A DNA stretch of 17,086 nucleotides from an uncultured Dysosmobacter sp. Lineage in GTDB: Bacteria; Bacillota; Clostridia; Oscillospirales; Oscillospiraceae. This document shows, one piece after another, positions 1 to 5,926 of the stretch. The DNA lies in NCBI GenBank assembly GCA_934504065.1, contig CAKSVQ010000038.1, positions 1 through 17,086 of the forward strand, given 5' to 3'. The position numbers and the translations under genes were made by a program. The notes below the pieces were generated by a model. The model was given only the letters and a program-made list of their open reading frames with translations. It was not told where the DNA came from and did not search any database. Within the stretch, counting starts at the first letter, position 1; the number at the start of each line of letters is the position of its first letter.

Positions 1-115
1 GCCAATTCGACACTCGCTTCGCGCAAAGTGTTGTCTGCCACGCACAGGTCGCGGCAGACAACGGATTCAATATCTTTCGCGTCTGCGGACGCGAAACTCT
101 GCGAGGCTTTTTCAA
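1..115 (-). repeat. Structured intergenic repeat, copy 1 (cut by window edge)
   Basis: Read on the minus strand, this segment aligns almost without gaps to 4305-4418 on the plus strand. It holds two perfect hairpins. Hairpin A has 9-bp arms at 75-83 and 88-96 around a TGCG loop. Hairpin B has 10-bp arms at 30-39 and 53-62 around a 13-nt loop whose minus-strand sequence GCGACCTGTGCGT is identical in copy 2. Hairpin B arms differ from copy 2 at five pairs, all compensated. Homology reaches base 1, so the element probably continues outside the window. It starts where the metQ terminator hairpin ends. No protein-coding content is credible. The element family is not one I can name. Confidence 0.8.
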
Positions 116-170
116 CAACACGACAAAAAAGAGAGAGGCTTGTGCCTCTCTCTTTTTTGTCGTGTTGTTG
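113..170 (-). terminator. Intrinsic terminator of metNIQ, bidirectional
   Basis: Perfect 27-bp inverted repeat with arms at 113-139 and 144-170 and the 4-nt loop TTGT, starting one base past the metQ stop codon. The core is a 9-bp GC-rich stem (131-139 with 144-152) flanked by A6 at 125-130 and T6 at 153-158. It therefore reads as a hairpin plus U-tract on both strands. On the minus strand it ends metNIQ. On the plus strand it could also stop transcription entering from outside the window. The extra outer pairing (113-124 with 159-170) is longer than a terminator needs. Confidence 0.93.
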
Positions 171-171
171 C

Positions 172-1023
172 TTAGAACGCGGGGACAACGGCGCCCTGAT
201 ACTTCTCGGTGATGAAGTCACGGATGGTATCGGAGTGGAGCGCATCCACCAGCGCCTGCACGGCGGGGTTATCCTCGTTGCCTTCCTTGACCACCAGCAC
301 GTTCACATAGGGAGAATCGCTGCCTTCCAGAGCCAGCGCGTCATCCACGGGGTTGAAACCAGCTTCCATGGCGTAGTTGGAGTTGATGACGGCGATGTCC
401 ACCTCAGACACGGCGTTGGGGACCATGGCAGCCTCCAGCTCGGTGAAGGTGAGGTTCTTTGGGTTTTCCACAATGTCGTTGGGGGTGGCTTCCAGACCAG
501 CGTCATCCGCCAGCTTGATCAGGCCCTCGGACTGGAGCAGCAGCAGGGCGCGGGCCTCGTTGGTCACGTCGTTGGGCACGGCCACGGAAGCGCCGTCGGG
601 CAGCTCTTCCAGCGTCTTGGTGTTGCCCGCATAGATGCCCATGGGCTCAATGTGCACGCCAGCCACGCTCACAAGGTGGGTGCCGTTCTCGGCGTTGAAG
701 TTATCGAGATAGGGGATGTGCTGGAAATAGTTGGCGTCCTCAGTGCCTTCCTCCACGGCGGTGTTGGGCACGATGTAGTCGCCGTAAACATGGACCTGCA
801 GGTCGATGCCCTGCTCGGCCAGAATGGGCACGCACTCTTCCAGAATTTCCGCGTGGGGCGTAGCGGAAGCGGCCACGTTCAGAACGGTGGTCTCGGTCTG
901 GGCGTCAGAGGGGGTCTCAGTGTCGGCGGGCGTCTCGGCGGGGGGTTCCTGCTTGGAGCCGCCGCAGGCGGCCAGAGACAGGCACAGCGTCAGGGCCAGT
1001 GCCAGCGTCAAAAATTTCTTCAT
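172..1023 (-). CDS. metQ: Methionine ABC transporter substrate-binding lipoprotein (MetQ/NlpA family)
   Basis: This is the extracytoplasmic lipoprotein that captures methionine and delivers it to the MetNI importer. The 283-aa product starts with Lys-Lys, a hydrophobic stretch and the lipobox LAAC, so Cys20 is the predicted lipidation site. A Pro/Glu/Thr-rich linker (about residues 25-45) leads into the NlpA-type binding domain, with family-typical stretches such as YGDYIVPN, GVHIEPMG and VAVPNDVTNEARAL. Length is close to the usual ~270-280 aa. The ATG is preceded by GGAGGAAAAG at good spacing. It is the last gene of metN-metI-metQ, 82 bp after metI, and is followed at once by a strong terminator. 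Substrate is methionine by family and by the operon's Met-type T-box; related NlpA proteins can prefer D-methionine or Met-containing peptides, which the sequence does not settle. Confidence 0.93.
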   Translation of the reverse strand: MKKFLTLALALTLCLSLAACGGSKQEPPAETPADTETPSDAQTETTVLNVAASATPHAEILEECVPILAEQGIDLQVHVYGDYIVPNTAVEEGTEDANYFQHIPYLDNFNAENGTHLVSVAGVHIEPMGIYAGNTKTLEELPDGASVAVPNDVTNEARALLLLQSEGLIKLADDAGLEATPNDIVENPKNLTFTELEAAMVPNAVSEVDIAVINSNYAMEAGFNPVDDALALEGSDSPYVNVLVVKEGNEDNPAVQALVDALHSDTIRDFITEKYQGAVVPAF

Positions 1024-1061
1024 CTTTCTTTTCCTCCAATGTGTTTGGGATTTTTTATTTC

Positions 1062-1077
1062 AAACGGCTGTCCGTTT
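1062..1077 (-). other. Small hairpin in the metI-metQ intercistronic gap
   Basis: The 82-bp gap between metI and metQ contains a 6-bp perfect hairpin (arms 1062-1067 and 1072-1077, loop of 4). On the minus strand it is followed by an A-rich stretch and then the metQ ribosome-binding site. There is no downstream U-tract, so it is not a terminator in the operon direction. It could protect the 5' end of a processed metQ message, as is common when binding protein is needed in excess over permease. That role is inference. Confidence 0.3.
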
Positions 1078-1105
1078 TAAGCAAGACAGACGGTGAAATC
1101 ATTTC

Positions 1106-1849
1106 TTACTTGGTATGGGTCAGGCGGGCCAGCAGGGCAAAGGGACCGAAGCCCTTTTTGTGGCCGCTGTCCACCCGCTTGTCGATCCGGGCGGAAACAT
1201 AGCTGAACACCGACTGGATCAGCTGCACCAGCACGATCAGGAAAATGACCGTGACCATCAGCATGGGCGGATAGCGGCGCTGATAGCCGTACCGGATGGC
1301 AAGGTCGCCCAGTCCGCCTGCGCCAATGGCACCTGCGATGGCGGTGTAGGCAAGGATGGTAACGATGGAGATGGCACCACCCAGCACCAGCGAGGGCTTG
1401 GCCTCCGGCAGGTAGACCTTCCACACCGTCTGGAACGTGGACGCGCCCATGGAACGGGCTGCCTCCACCACCCCGGCGTCCACCTCCGCAAGGGAGGTCT
1501 CCACCATGCGGGCAATGAAGGGGGCGGCGGACACCACCAGCGGAACGATGGCGCCCTTCACGCCGATCTTGGTGCCTACGATCAGCTTGGTAAAGTCCAT
1601 GATAGCCACCATCAAAATGATGAACGGCAGGGAGCGGCCCACGTTGATGATCCAGCCCAGCACCTTATATACCACGTTGTTGGGGCGGATGCCGTGGGGC
1701 TGGGTAAGGATCAGGGCCACACCCAGCGGAAGGCCCAGCAGATAGGCAAATATGGTGGAGATGACCACCATGACCAGCGTGTCCTTGGTCCCGGTCAGCA
1801 GCAGCGGGCCGTATTTGGCCCAGAATTCAGCAGTCAGCAGATCAGCCAT
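1106..1849 (-). CDS. metI: Methionine ABC transporter permease (MetI)
   Basis: This is the inner-membrane permease of the methionine importer, partner of MetN and MetQ. The 247-aa product has a short N-terminal segment and about five hydrophobic spans. It carries the EAA cytoplasmic loop that docks on the ATPase (EAARSMGAST followed by the LPEA run) and the MetI-typical segments NVGRSLPFIILM and AIAGAIGAGGLGDLAIRYGYQ. It has a slightly longer polar C-terminal tail than the usual ~220-aa MetI. An upstream in-frame extension of 13 codons is possible. The chosen ATG has GGAGGAGG in front of it and overlaps the metN stop by 8 bp, the usual arrangement for translational coupling. Confidence 0.94.
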   Translation of the reverse strand: MADLLTAEFWAKYGPLLLTGTKDTLVMVVISTIFAYLLGLPLGVALILTQPHGIRPNNVVYKVLGWIINVGRSLPFIILMVAIMDFTKLIVGTKIGVKGAIVPLVVSAAPFIARMVETSLAEVDAGVVEAARSMGASTFQTVWKVYLPEAKPSLVLGGAISIVTILAYTAIAGAIGAGGLGDLAIRYGYQRRYPPMLMVTVIFLIVLVQLIQSVFSYVSARIDKRVDSGHKKGFGPFALLARLTHTK

Positions 1850-2858
1850 GGTATTCAACCTCCTCCGCAGAAACATTGGGCTGGGCACGAATATAGCTCA
1901 GCGCCCTGGCGGCGTCGTTAGGATCGTCAGGCAGGCCCAGCAGCATGGTGCCGAAGGCCTTGCCGTCAATATTGCGGGTATCCGCACCCAGAATGTTCAC
2001 CTTCACGCCGCAGTCGATGGCGAGGGAGGCGATCAGGGGCTGGTAAGCCGTGCCGCCGTCAAAGGCCACGCGGACGGCGTGGGTCCCGGCTGGATACTGC
2101 TGGATGCTGGCGCCGTTGGGATAGACCAGACGGCGGGCCGCGTCGGTAGTGGGGTGGGAGAAAATATCCTCCACAGCGCCCTGTTCGGCCACCACGCCGC
2201 CATCCAGAATGGCGACCCGGGAGCAGATCTCCTCGATCACGCTCATCTGGTGGGTGATGACCACCACGGTCACGCCCAGCTTGCGGTTCAGGTCCTTCAA
2301 AAGAGAGAGGATGGAGGCAGTGGTGGTGGGGTCCAGCGCGGAGGTCGCCTCGTCGCACAGCAGCACCTTGGGATCAGTAGCCAGTGCGCGGGCAATGGCG
2401 ATGCGCTGCTTCTGACCGCCGGAGAGCTGGGCGGGATAGGCGTCTGCCTTGCTGGAAAGGCCCACCAGCTCCAAAAGCTCCCGGGCCCGAGAGCGGGCCT
2501 TGGCCCGGCTGACGCCGGAGAGCTCCATGGGGAAGCAGATGTTGCCAAGGCAGGTGCGCTGCATCAGCAAATTGAAGCTCTGGAAGATCATGGTCACGTT
2601 CCGCCGGGCCAGCCGCAGCTCCTTTTCAGAAAGTGCGGTCATCTCTTTCCCGTCCACGATCACCCGGCCGCTGGTGGGCCGCTCCAGCAGGTTGATGCAC
2701 CGCACCAGCGTGGACTTTCCCGCGCCGGAAAGGCCGATGATGCCGAAAATTTCGCCCTTCTGGATGTCCAGATTGATGTCCTCCAGCGCGTGGACGGCGC
2801 CGTCGCCGCTGCCGAAGGTCTTGTTCAGATGTTGAATCTGAATGATGGATTCGTTCAC
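1842..2858 (-). CDS. metN: Methionine ABC transporter ATP-binding protein (MetN) with NIL domain
   Basis: This ATPase powers methionine import through MetI. The 338-aa protein has Walker A GLSGAGKST at residues 42-50, the Q-loop in IFQSFNLL, the ABC signature LSGGQ at 145-149, Walker B VLLCDE ending at Glu170, and the switch histidine at 203. The C-terminal ~80 residues match the NIL domain, the regulatory methionine-binding domain of MetN by which internal methionine inhibits transport (established for E. coli MetNI). The start is GTG, preceded by AAAGGAG at about 9-nt spacing. It is first in the operon, directly downstream of the T-box leader. All catalytic motifs are intact. Confidence 0.95.
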   Translation of the reverse strand: MNESIIQIQHLNKTFGSGDGAVHALEDINLDIQKGEIFGIIGLSGAGKSTLVRCINLLERPTSGRVIVDGKEMTALSEKELRLARRNVTMIFQSFNLLMQRTCLGNICFPMELSGVSRAKARSRARELLELVGLSSKADAYPAQLSGGQKQRIAIARALATDPKVLLCDEATSALDPTTTASILSLLKDLNRKLGVTVVVITHQMSVIEEICSRVAILDGGVVAEQGAVEDIFSHPTTDAARRLVYPNGASIQQYPAGTHAVRVAFDGGTAYQPLIASLAIDCGVKVNILGADTRNIDGKAFGTMLLGLPDDPNDAARALSYIRAQPNVSAEEVEYHG

Positions 2859-2896
2859 TATACCGAATCTCCTTTACCTCTATAATTTGCTGCAAC

Positions 2897-2928
2897 AAAA
2901 AAGTCCCTGATGCCAGTGCATCAAGGAC
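2897..2928 (-). terminator. T-box-controlled terminator
   Basis: On the minus strand, GTCCTTGATGC and GCATCAGGGAC form an 11-bp stem with one G-U pair, followed by TTTTTT (2902-2897). It lies directly after the T-box sequence and before the metN ribosome-binding site. This is the arrangement in which antiterminator and terminator compete. Confidence 0.93.
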
Positions 2929-3181
2929 GACAAACTGCCGTGGTACCACCTTGCTTCGCGCGCTTCCTCACGAAAGCGGCCTTTCGGAGTGCCAACACAC
3001 TCCTGCGCTGTGACGTGCGCACACGTCGCGGCCTATGCGTTCACAGTCGGCCGCGCAACTCCAAGACCATGTTCGGCAAGCCCTTTCGCGCCCTTTTCCA
3101 CCAACCGGGCTCTCTGCGGCGTATCTGCCTGCGTACTCTTCTCTTCATCGTCTTTGCGGTATGAGGTCTTCCTGTTATCTG
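2897..3181 (-). promoter_or_regulatory. T-box leader (tRNA-sensing riboswitch), probable Met specifier
   Basis: The minus-strand leader of metN shows the canonical T-box parts in order. The Stem I base contains GAAGAGTACG. The AG bulge and distal loop are CAGAGAGCCC and GGTTGGTGGAAA (about 3115-3096). The specifier loop is GAACATGG, with ATG at 3070-3068 followed by a purine and the usual CTTGGAG-type segment. Stem III is GGAGTG/CACTCC (near 3003-2986), the T-box itself is AAGGTGGTACCACGG (2952-2938), and the terminator follows. In this family, uncharged tRNA pairs with the specifier and through its NCCA end with the T-box bulge, which stabilises the antiterminator. Uncharged initiator or elongator tRNA-Met would therefore turn on methionine import. 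A one-base shift would give CAT (His), but spacing and the metNIQ context favour ATG. Confidence 0.93.
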
Positions 3182-3187
3182 TCTCGT

Positions 3188-3216
3188 AGTTTACACGCTA
3201 TCGTTTTTACTGTCAA
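3188..3216 (-). promoter_or_regulatory. Promoter of metNIQ (sigma-A type)
   Basis: On the minus strand, a perfect -35 TTGACA (3216-3211) is separated by 17 bp from the -10 TAAACT (3193-3188). It lies immediately upstream of the T-box leader and predicts a start near 3181 and a leader of about 320 nt before the metN start codon. Confidence 0.85.
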
Positions 3217-3322
3217 CAGTCGAAATAGCCAGAAAGCGTCGCATAAGCATTCGGAAAACTGTATATATCCGCCAATGCCATAAAATTTTCTGCCGAATTG
3301 CCGCAAATTCACGGGAATCAGA

Positions 3323-3351
3323 TTGAAAGCCGCCGGAAAAACTGTTATGAT
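3323..3351 (+). promoter_or_regulatory. Promoter of the DUF368 gene (sigma-A type)
   Basis: -35 TTGAAA (3323-3328), 17-bp spacer, -10 TATGAT (3346-3351). It faces away from the metN promoter; about 105 bp separates the two -35 boxes. The predicted 5' UTR is about 58 nt and ends in the ribosome-binding site AAGGAGG (3403-3409). Confidence 0.75.
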
Positions 3352-3415
3352 GACAGCATTCGTTTTTCAGGCGGAAAAATGTCCCTTTCATATTATAATG
3401 TAAAGGAGGACGGAA

Positions 3416-4249
3416 ATGGCGGAACGGAAAACAGCCCTGCGCTGGCTGCGGGATCTGCTGTGCGGCGTGCTGATCGGCGCGGGCGCAATTTTGCCGGGAG
3501 TCTCCGGCGGTGTACTGGCCGTGATTTTTGACATATACCGACCCTTTATGGAAGTGCTCACCCACCCCAAAACGGCTATTCCCCGGTACTGGAAGTGGTT
3601 TTTGCCCATCGGCATCGGGTGGTGCGTCGGCTTTCTGGGCTTTGCCAAGGGCATTGCCTCGGCCATGGTGCTCTCTGAAACGGTGACGATATGGCTTTTC
3701 ATCGGGCTCATCGTGGGCACGGTGCCCTCCCTGTTCCGGGAAGCGGGCAAGGAGGGCCGGACCAAAGCCGCGTGGGTCAGCCTTGCGGTGTGCGCCGCCG
3801 CCATGTTCGCGGGGCTTTTCTATGTGGGTCACGTGGCCCATATCACCGTGCGCCCCAACTTCTGGTGGTATAATTTCTGCGGCGTGCTGTGGGGCGCGGG
3901 CATCGTGATCCCGGGCATGACCTCTTCCTCTGTGATGATGGCACTGGGACTGTATCAGCCCATGATGGCGGGGCTGGCCCGGATGGACCTTTTTGTCCTT
4001 GCGGCCTGCCTGCCGGGGCTGGGGCTGACGGTACTGCTGCTGGCCCGGCTGGTCAACTGGATCTTTCAGCGCTATTACGCCGTGGCGTTCCACGGGATCG
4101 TGGGCATCGTGCTGGCATCCACGCTGGTCATCCTCCCCATCCATTACACCGGGGCGGGAGAGGCTGCCCTTTCGGCGCTGTGCTGTCTGGGCGGGTTTCT
4201 GCTGGCCTTTTTTCTGGCCCGGCTGGATCGGTGCATCGGCCAAACCTGA
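3416..4249 (+). CDS. popT: DUF368 membrane protein, polyprenyl-phosphate transporter family (PopT-like)
   Basis: This 277-aa integral membrane protein carries the paired motifs of the DUF368 family: GAGAILPGVSGGVLAVIFDIY near the N terminus and a second related G-I-V-IPGMTSSSVMMALGLY in the middle. That is the pseudo-symmetric signature of two inverted half-repeats. About seven or eight hydrophobic spans are visible. DUF368 proteins have been shown in other bacteria to move undecaprenyl phosphate across the membrane so the lipid carrier can be reused for cell-wall polymers. That activity is known for the family and is not shown by this sequence. The ATG follows AAGGAGG with 6-nt spacing. The gene appears monocistronic, with its own promoter and a terminal hairpin, and has no evident link to its metabolic neighbours. 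Confidence 0.85.
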   Translation: MAERKTALRWLRDLLCGVLIGAGAILPGVSGGVLAVIFDIYRPFMEVLTHPKTAIPRYWKWFLPIGIGWCVGFLGFAKGIASAMVLSETVTIWLFIGLIVGTVPSLFREAGKEGRTKAAWVSLAVCAAAMFAGLFYVGHVAHITVRPNFWWYNFCGVLWGAGIVIPGMTSSSVMMALGLYQPMMAGLARMDLFVLAACLPGLGLTVLLLARLVNWIFQRYYAVAFHGIVGIVLASTLVILPIHYTGAGEAALSALCCLGGFLLAFFLARLDRCIGQT

Positions 4250-4268
4250 ATATGGTAATCGTATCAGA

Positions 4269-4297
4269 ACGGCTCTCCGGCTTGGCCGGAGGGCCGT
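4269..4297 (+). terminator. Hairpin after the DUF368 gene, terminator-like
   Basis: A 13-bp GC-rich stem (arms 4269-4281 and 4285-4297, one G-U pair) with a 3-nt TTG loop begins 20 bp after the stop codon. The sequence that follows (CAGCTTATTG) has only a poor U-run, so termination efficiency is uncertain. Structured repeat copy 2 starts 8 bp later. Confidence 0.6.
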
Positions 4298-4304
4298 CAG
4301 CTTA

Positions 4305-4418
4305 TTGAAAAGCCTCGCAGAGTTTCGCGTCCGCAGACGCGAAAGTGTTTGGATTTGTATTTCACCGCGACCTGTGCGTGGTGAAATACTCATTGCGCGT
4401 AGTGAGCGTCGAATTGGC
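4305..4418 (+). repeat. Structured intergenic repeat, copy 2
   Basis: 114 bp homologous to the minus strand of 1-115, with one single-base gap near the start. Hairpin A is 4323-4344 (9-bp perfect stem, CGCA loop). Hairpin B is 4357-4389 (10-bp perfect stem, 13-nt loop GCGACCTGTGCGT). Compared with copy 1, five of ten hairpin B pairs differ and every change is matched on the other arm, whereas the loop and most single-stranded flanks are unchanged. The conserved end GTCGAATTGGC runs into further hairpins (see 4411-4489). An open frame crosses this region upstream of the GntR gene but is not credible as protein, since it would read through hairpins, promoter and operator. Confidence 0.85.
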
Positions 4419-4489
4419 CGCTATGCGGCCAACCGAGGCGCAGAGCAAAGCGAAACCCCCTCGAACAAGTGGCAAAGTCACTTGTTCGA
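4411..4489 (+). other. Additional perfect hairpins continuing repeat copy 2
   Basis: Two more perfect inverted repeats follow hairpin B. Hairpin C has arms TTGGCCGC/GCGGCCAA at 4414-4421 and 4425-4432 with a TAT loop. Hairpin D has 11-bp arms TCGAACAAGTG/CACTTGTTCGA at 4461-4471 and 4479-4489 with a 7-nt loop. Neither is followed by a U-tract, so these are not ordinary terminators. Copy 1 would contain the equivalents outside the window if they belong to the same element. Function unknown. Confidence 0.65.
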
Positions 4490-4556
4490 AAGTCTCGCAG
4501 TCCGCTCTTACCAAACCCTGACGAAAATCAAAAGCGCAATCTGTCGAATCTGCACA

Positions 4557-4585
4557 TTGCGGGACGGAAAAAAATCAGATACAAT
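4557..4585 (+). promoter_or_regulatory. Probable promoter of the gntR-pur operon
   Basis: -10 TACAAT (4580-4585) with a weak -35 TTGCGG (4557-4562) at 17-bp spacing, 53 bp before the gntR start codon. The -10 overlaps the left arm of the inverted repeat at 4583-4617, so binding there would block RNA polymerase. No other good promoter is seen between here and purL. Confidence 0.55.
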
Positions 4586-4617
4586 AGGTATGACCTTTCA
4601 ACAGGGTAATACCTATT
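4583..4617 (+). promoter_or_regulatory. Inverted repeat, probable operator of the GntR regulator
   Basis: Perfect 9-bp arms AATAGGTAT (4583-4591) and ATACCTATT (4609-4617) are separated by 17 bp, with partial inner symmetry (GACCT...AGGGT). The repeat overlaps the -10 element and the transcription start region, and ends 20 bp before the gntR start. This placement suits a repressor site and autoregulation. The arms are further apart than in many GntR sites, so an RNA hairpin in the leader is an alternative reading. No second copy was seen upstream of guaB or purE. Confidence 0.6.
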
Positions 4618-4637
4618 TTCTATATGAGGTGAACGAC

Positions 4638-5363
4638 ATGAGCAGTCAGCTCACGCAATCGAAAACTATCCGCGCCCAGCTTCTCGCGGCCATGCGGGAC
4701 GGCGAGTTCGCCGACTGCCAGCGCCTCCCCCGGGAAAGCGTGCTGGCCGAATCACTGGGCATCAGCCGCACTCAGCTCCGGGACATTCTGGCCTCGCTGG
4801 AACGGGAGGGCTTCATCACCCGCCGCCACGGCGTGGGCACCATCATCAACCGCCATGTGCTCAACACCCGCACCCGCATGGACATTGAGGTAGAGTTCCT
4901 GGACATGATCCGCCAGAACGGCTATGAGGCGGCGGTGGCCTCCGTCCGAGTGTCCGACGGCACGGCCGACGCCAAGATCGCCGCCAAGCTCCAGATCCCG
5001 GAGGGCACGCCCATCATCCGGGTCTCCCGCCTGTGCACAGCGGACGGAAAGCCCGCCATCTACTGCGAGGACGTGGTGGAAAAAGCGCTGGCACAAGGAA
5101 GCTACACCATCAACGACCTGAAGTTGCCTATTTTCCACTTCCTGCAAAAGTTCTGCGGCGTGTTCCCCTATCTGGACCTGACCGACCTGCGCCCCACCGT
5201 GGCGGACGCGGCGCTGGCGGAGATCTTTCAGGTGCCCATGGGCACGCCCCTGCTGAACATGGACGAGGTGGACTTCGACATTGACGGAAAGCCCGTGTTC
5301 TGCTCCAACGAATATTTTGTGGACGGCATCTTCCGCCTGACCGTCATGCGCAAAAAGCTGTAA
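4638..5363 (+). CDS. GntR/HutC-family transcriptional regulator with UTRA domain
   Basis: 241 aa. The N-terminal ~70 residues form the GntR winged helix-turn-helix (LPRESVLAESLGISRTQLRD, then LEREGFITRRHGVGTII). Residues ~85-240 fit the UTRA effector-binding domain, with the usual IPEGTPIIRVSRL and MGTPLLNMDEVDFDIDGKPV stretches. The ATG at 4638 has GAGGTG 7 nt upstream. An in-frame extension back to 4305 exists but crosses repeat, promoter and operator and is rejected. The gene is 27 bp ahead of purE, in the same direction, and behind a promoter with a symmetric site. It is therefore the likely local controller of the purine operon. The effector is not evident; a purine-pathway phosphoribosyl compound or nucleotide would be a reasonable guess only. 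It is not related to the PRTase-fold PurR of Bacillus. Confidence 0.88.
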   Translation: MSSQLTQSKTIRAQLLAAMRDGEFADCQRLPRESVLAESLGISRTQLRDILASLEREGFITRRHGVGTIINRHVLNTRTRMDIEVEFLDMIRQNGYEAAVASVRVSDGTADAKIAAKLQIPEGTPIIRVSRLCTADGKPAIYCEDVVEKALAQGSYTINDLKLPIFHFLQKFCGVFPYLDLTDLRPTVADAALAEIFQVPMGTPLLNMDEVDFDIDGKPVFCSNEYFVDGIFRLTVMRKKL

Positions 5364-5390
5364 AACGCCGCTTACCGAAAAGGAGGAACT

Positions 5391-5891
5391 ATGAAAAAAG
5401 TTGCCGTTATCATGGGCTCGGATTCCGACTGGCCGGTGGTCAAGGCCGCCTGCGCCCAGCTGGACGCCTTCTCCATCCCCTATGAGGCCCACATTCTCAG
5501 CGCCCACCGCACCCCCGCCGCCGCGGCTGAATTTGCCGCTTCGGCCCGGAAAAACGGCTTTGGCGTGCTGATCTGCGCCGCCGGAATGGCAGCCCATCTG
5601 GCAGGCGCCTTTGCCGCCAACTCCACACTGCCCGTGATCGGCATTCCCATGAAGGGCGGCGCGATGGACGGGCTGGATGCTCTGCTTGCCACCGTGCAGA
5701 TGCCCAGCGGCATCCCCGTGGCCACCGTGGCGCTGGGCGGCGCGAAAAACGCCGCCGTGCTGGCCGCCCAGATCCTTGCCGTCAGTGACGAGGCGCTGGC
5801 CGCCAAGCTGGACGAGGCCCGGGCGGACATGGCCCGCGCCATTGATAAAAAGGAGCGCGCCCTGCAGGCAGAGCTCCATAACGAACACTAA
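5391..5891 (+). CDS. purE: 5-(carboxyamino)imidazole ribonucleotide mutase / AIR carboxylase (PurE)
   Basis: 166-aa PurE, which makes CAIR in purine synthesis. The phosphate-binding GSDSDWP is at residues 9-15, the catalytic SAHRTP has His39, and [10 protein letters not shown] is at 63-72. Normal length for a single-domain PurE. The AAHL motif is of the class I type, but Met66 stands where well-studied class I enzymes have Gly (AGGAAHLPG). No PurK, the usual partner that makes N5-CAIR, lies anywhere in the window. The enzyme may use CO2 and AIR directly, or PurK may be elsewhere; the sequence does not decide. The ribosome-binding site AAAGGAGG is well placed. PurC follows after 35 bp. Confidence 0.93.
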   Translation: MKKVAVIMGSDSDWPVVKAACAQLDAFSIPYEAHILSAHRTPAAAAEFAASARKNGFGVLICAAGMAAHLAGAFAANSTLPVIGIPMKGGAMDGLDALLATVQMPSGIPVATVALGGAKNAAVLAAQILAVSDEALAAKLDEARADMARAIDKKERALQAELHNEH

Positions 5892-5926
5892 GCCGAATTT
5901 ATAGAACATACAGGGAGGATCAGATT

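Noticed and set aside
28..1080. 350-codon plus-strand frame opposite metQ
   Set aside because: It crosses the repeat, both arms of the terminator and the antisense of metQ. The translation is Gly/His/Val-rich with no recognisable domain.
2881..3240. SAM riboswitch in front of metN
   Set aside because: The leader instead shows all T-box landmarks, including the conserved GGTGGTACCACG element and distal loop.
3394..3399. Perfect TATAAT upstream of the DUF368 gene
   Set aside because: Only 16 bp before the start codon and immediately ahead of the ribosome-binding site, with no -35 at proper distance. The TTGAAA-17-TATGAT pair upstream is better.
3191..4393. 400-codon minus-strand frame opposite the DUF368 gene
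   Set aside because: Gln/Arg/His-rich antisense translation with no family signal. It runs through the repeat element and against a clear membrane-protein gene.
4305..4637. In-frame N-terminal extension of the GntR protein and its alternative as a separate small protein
   Set aside because: It would read through four perfect hairpins, the promoter and the operator. The family N terminus begins at the ATG at 4638, which has its own ribosome-binding site.
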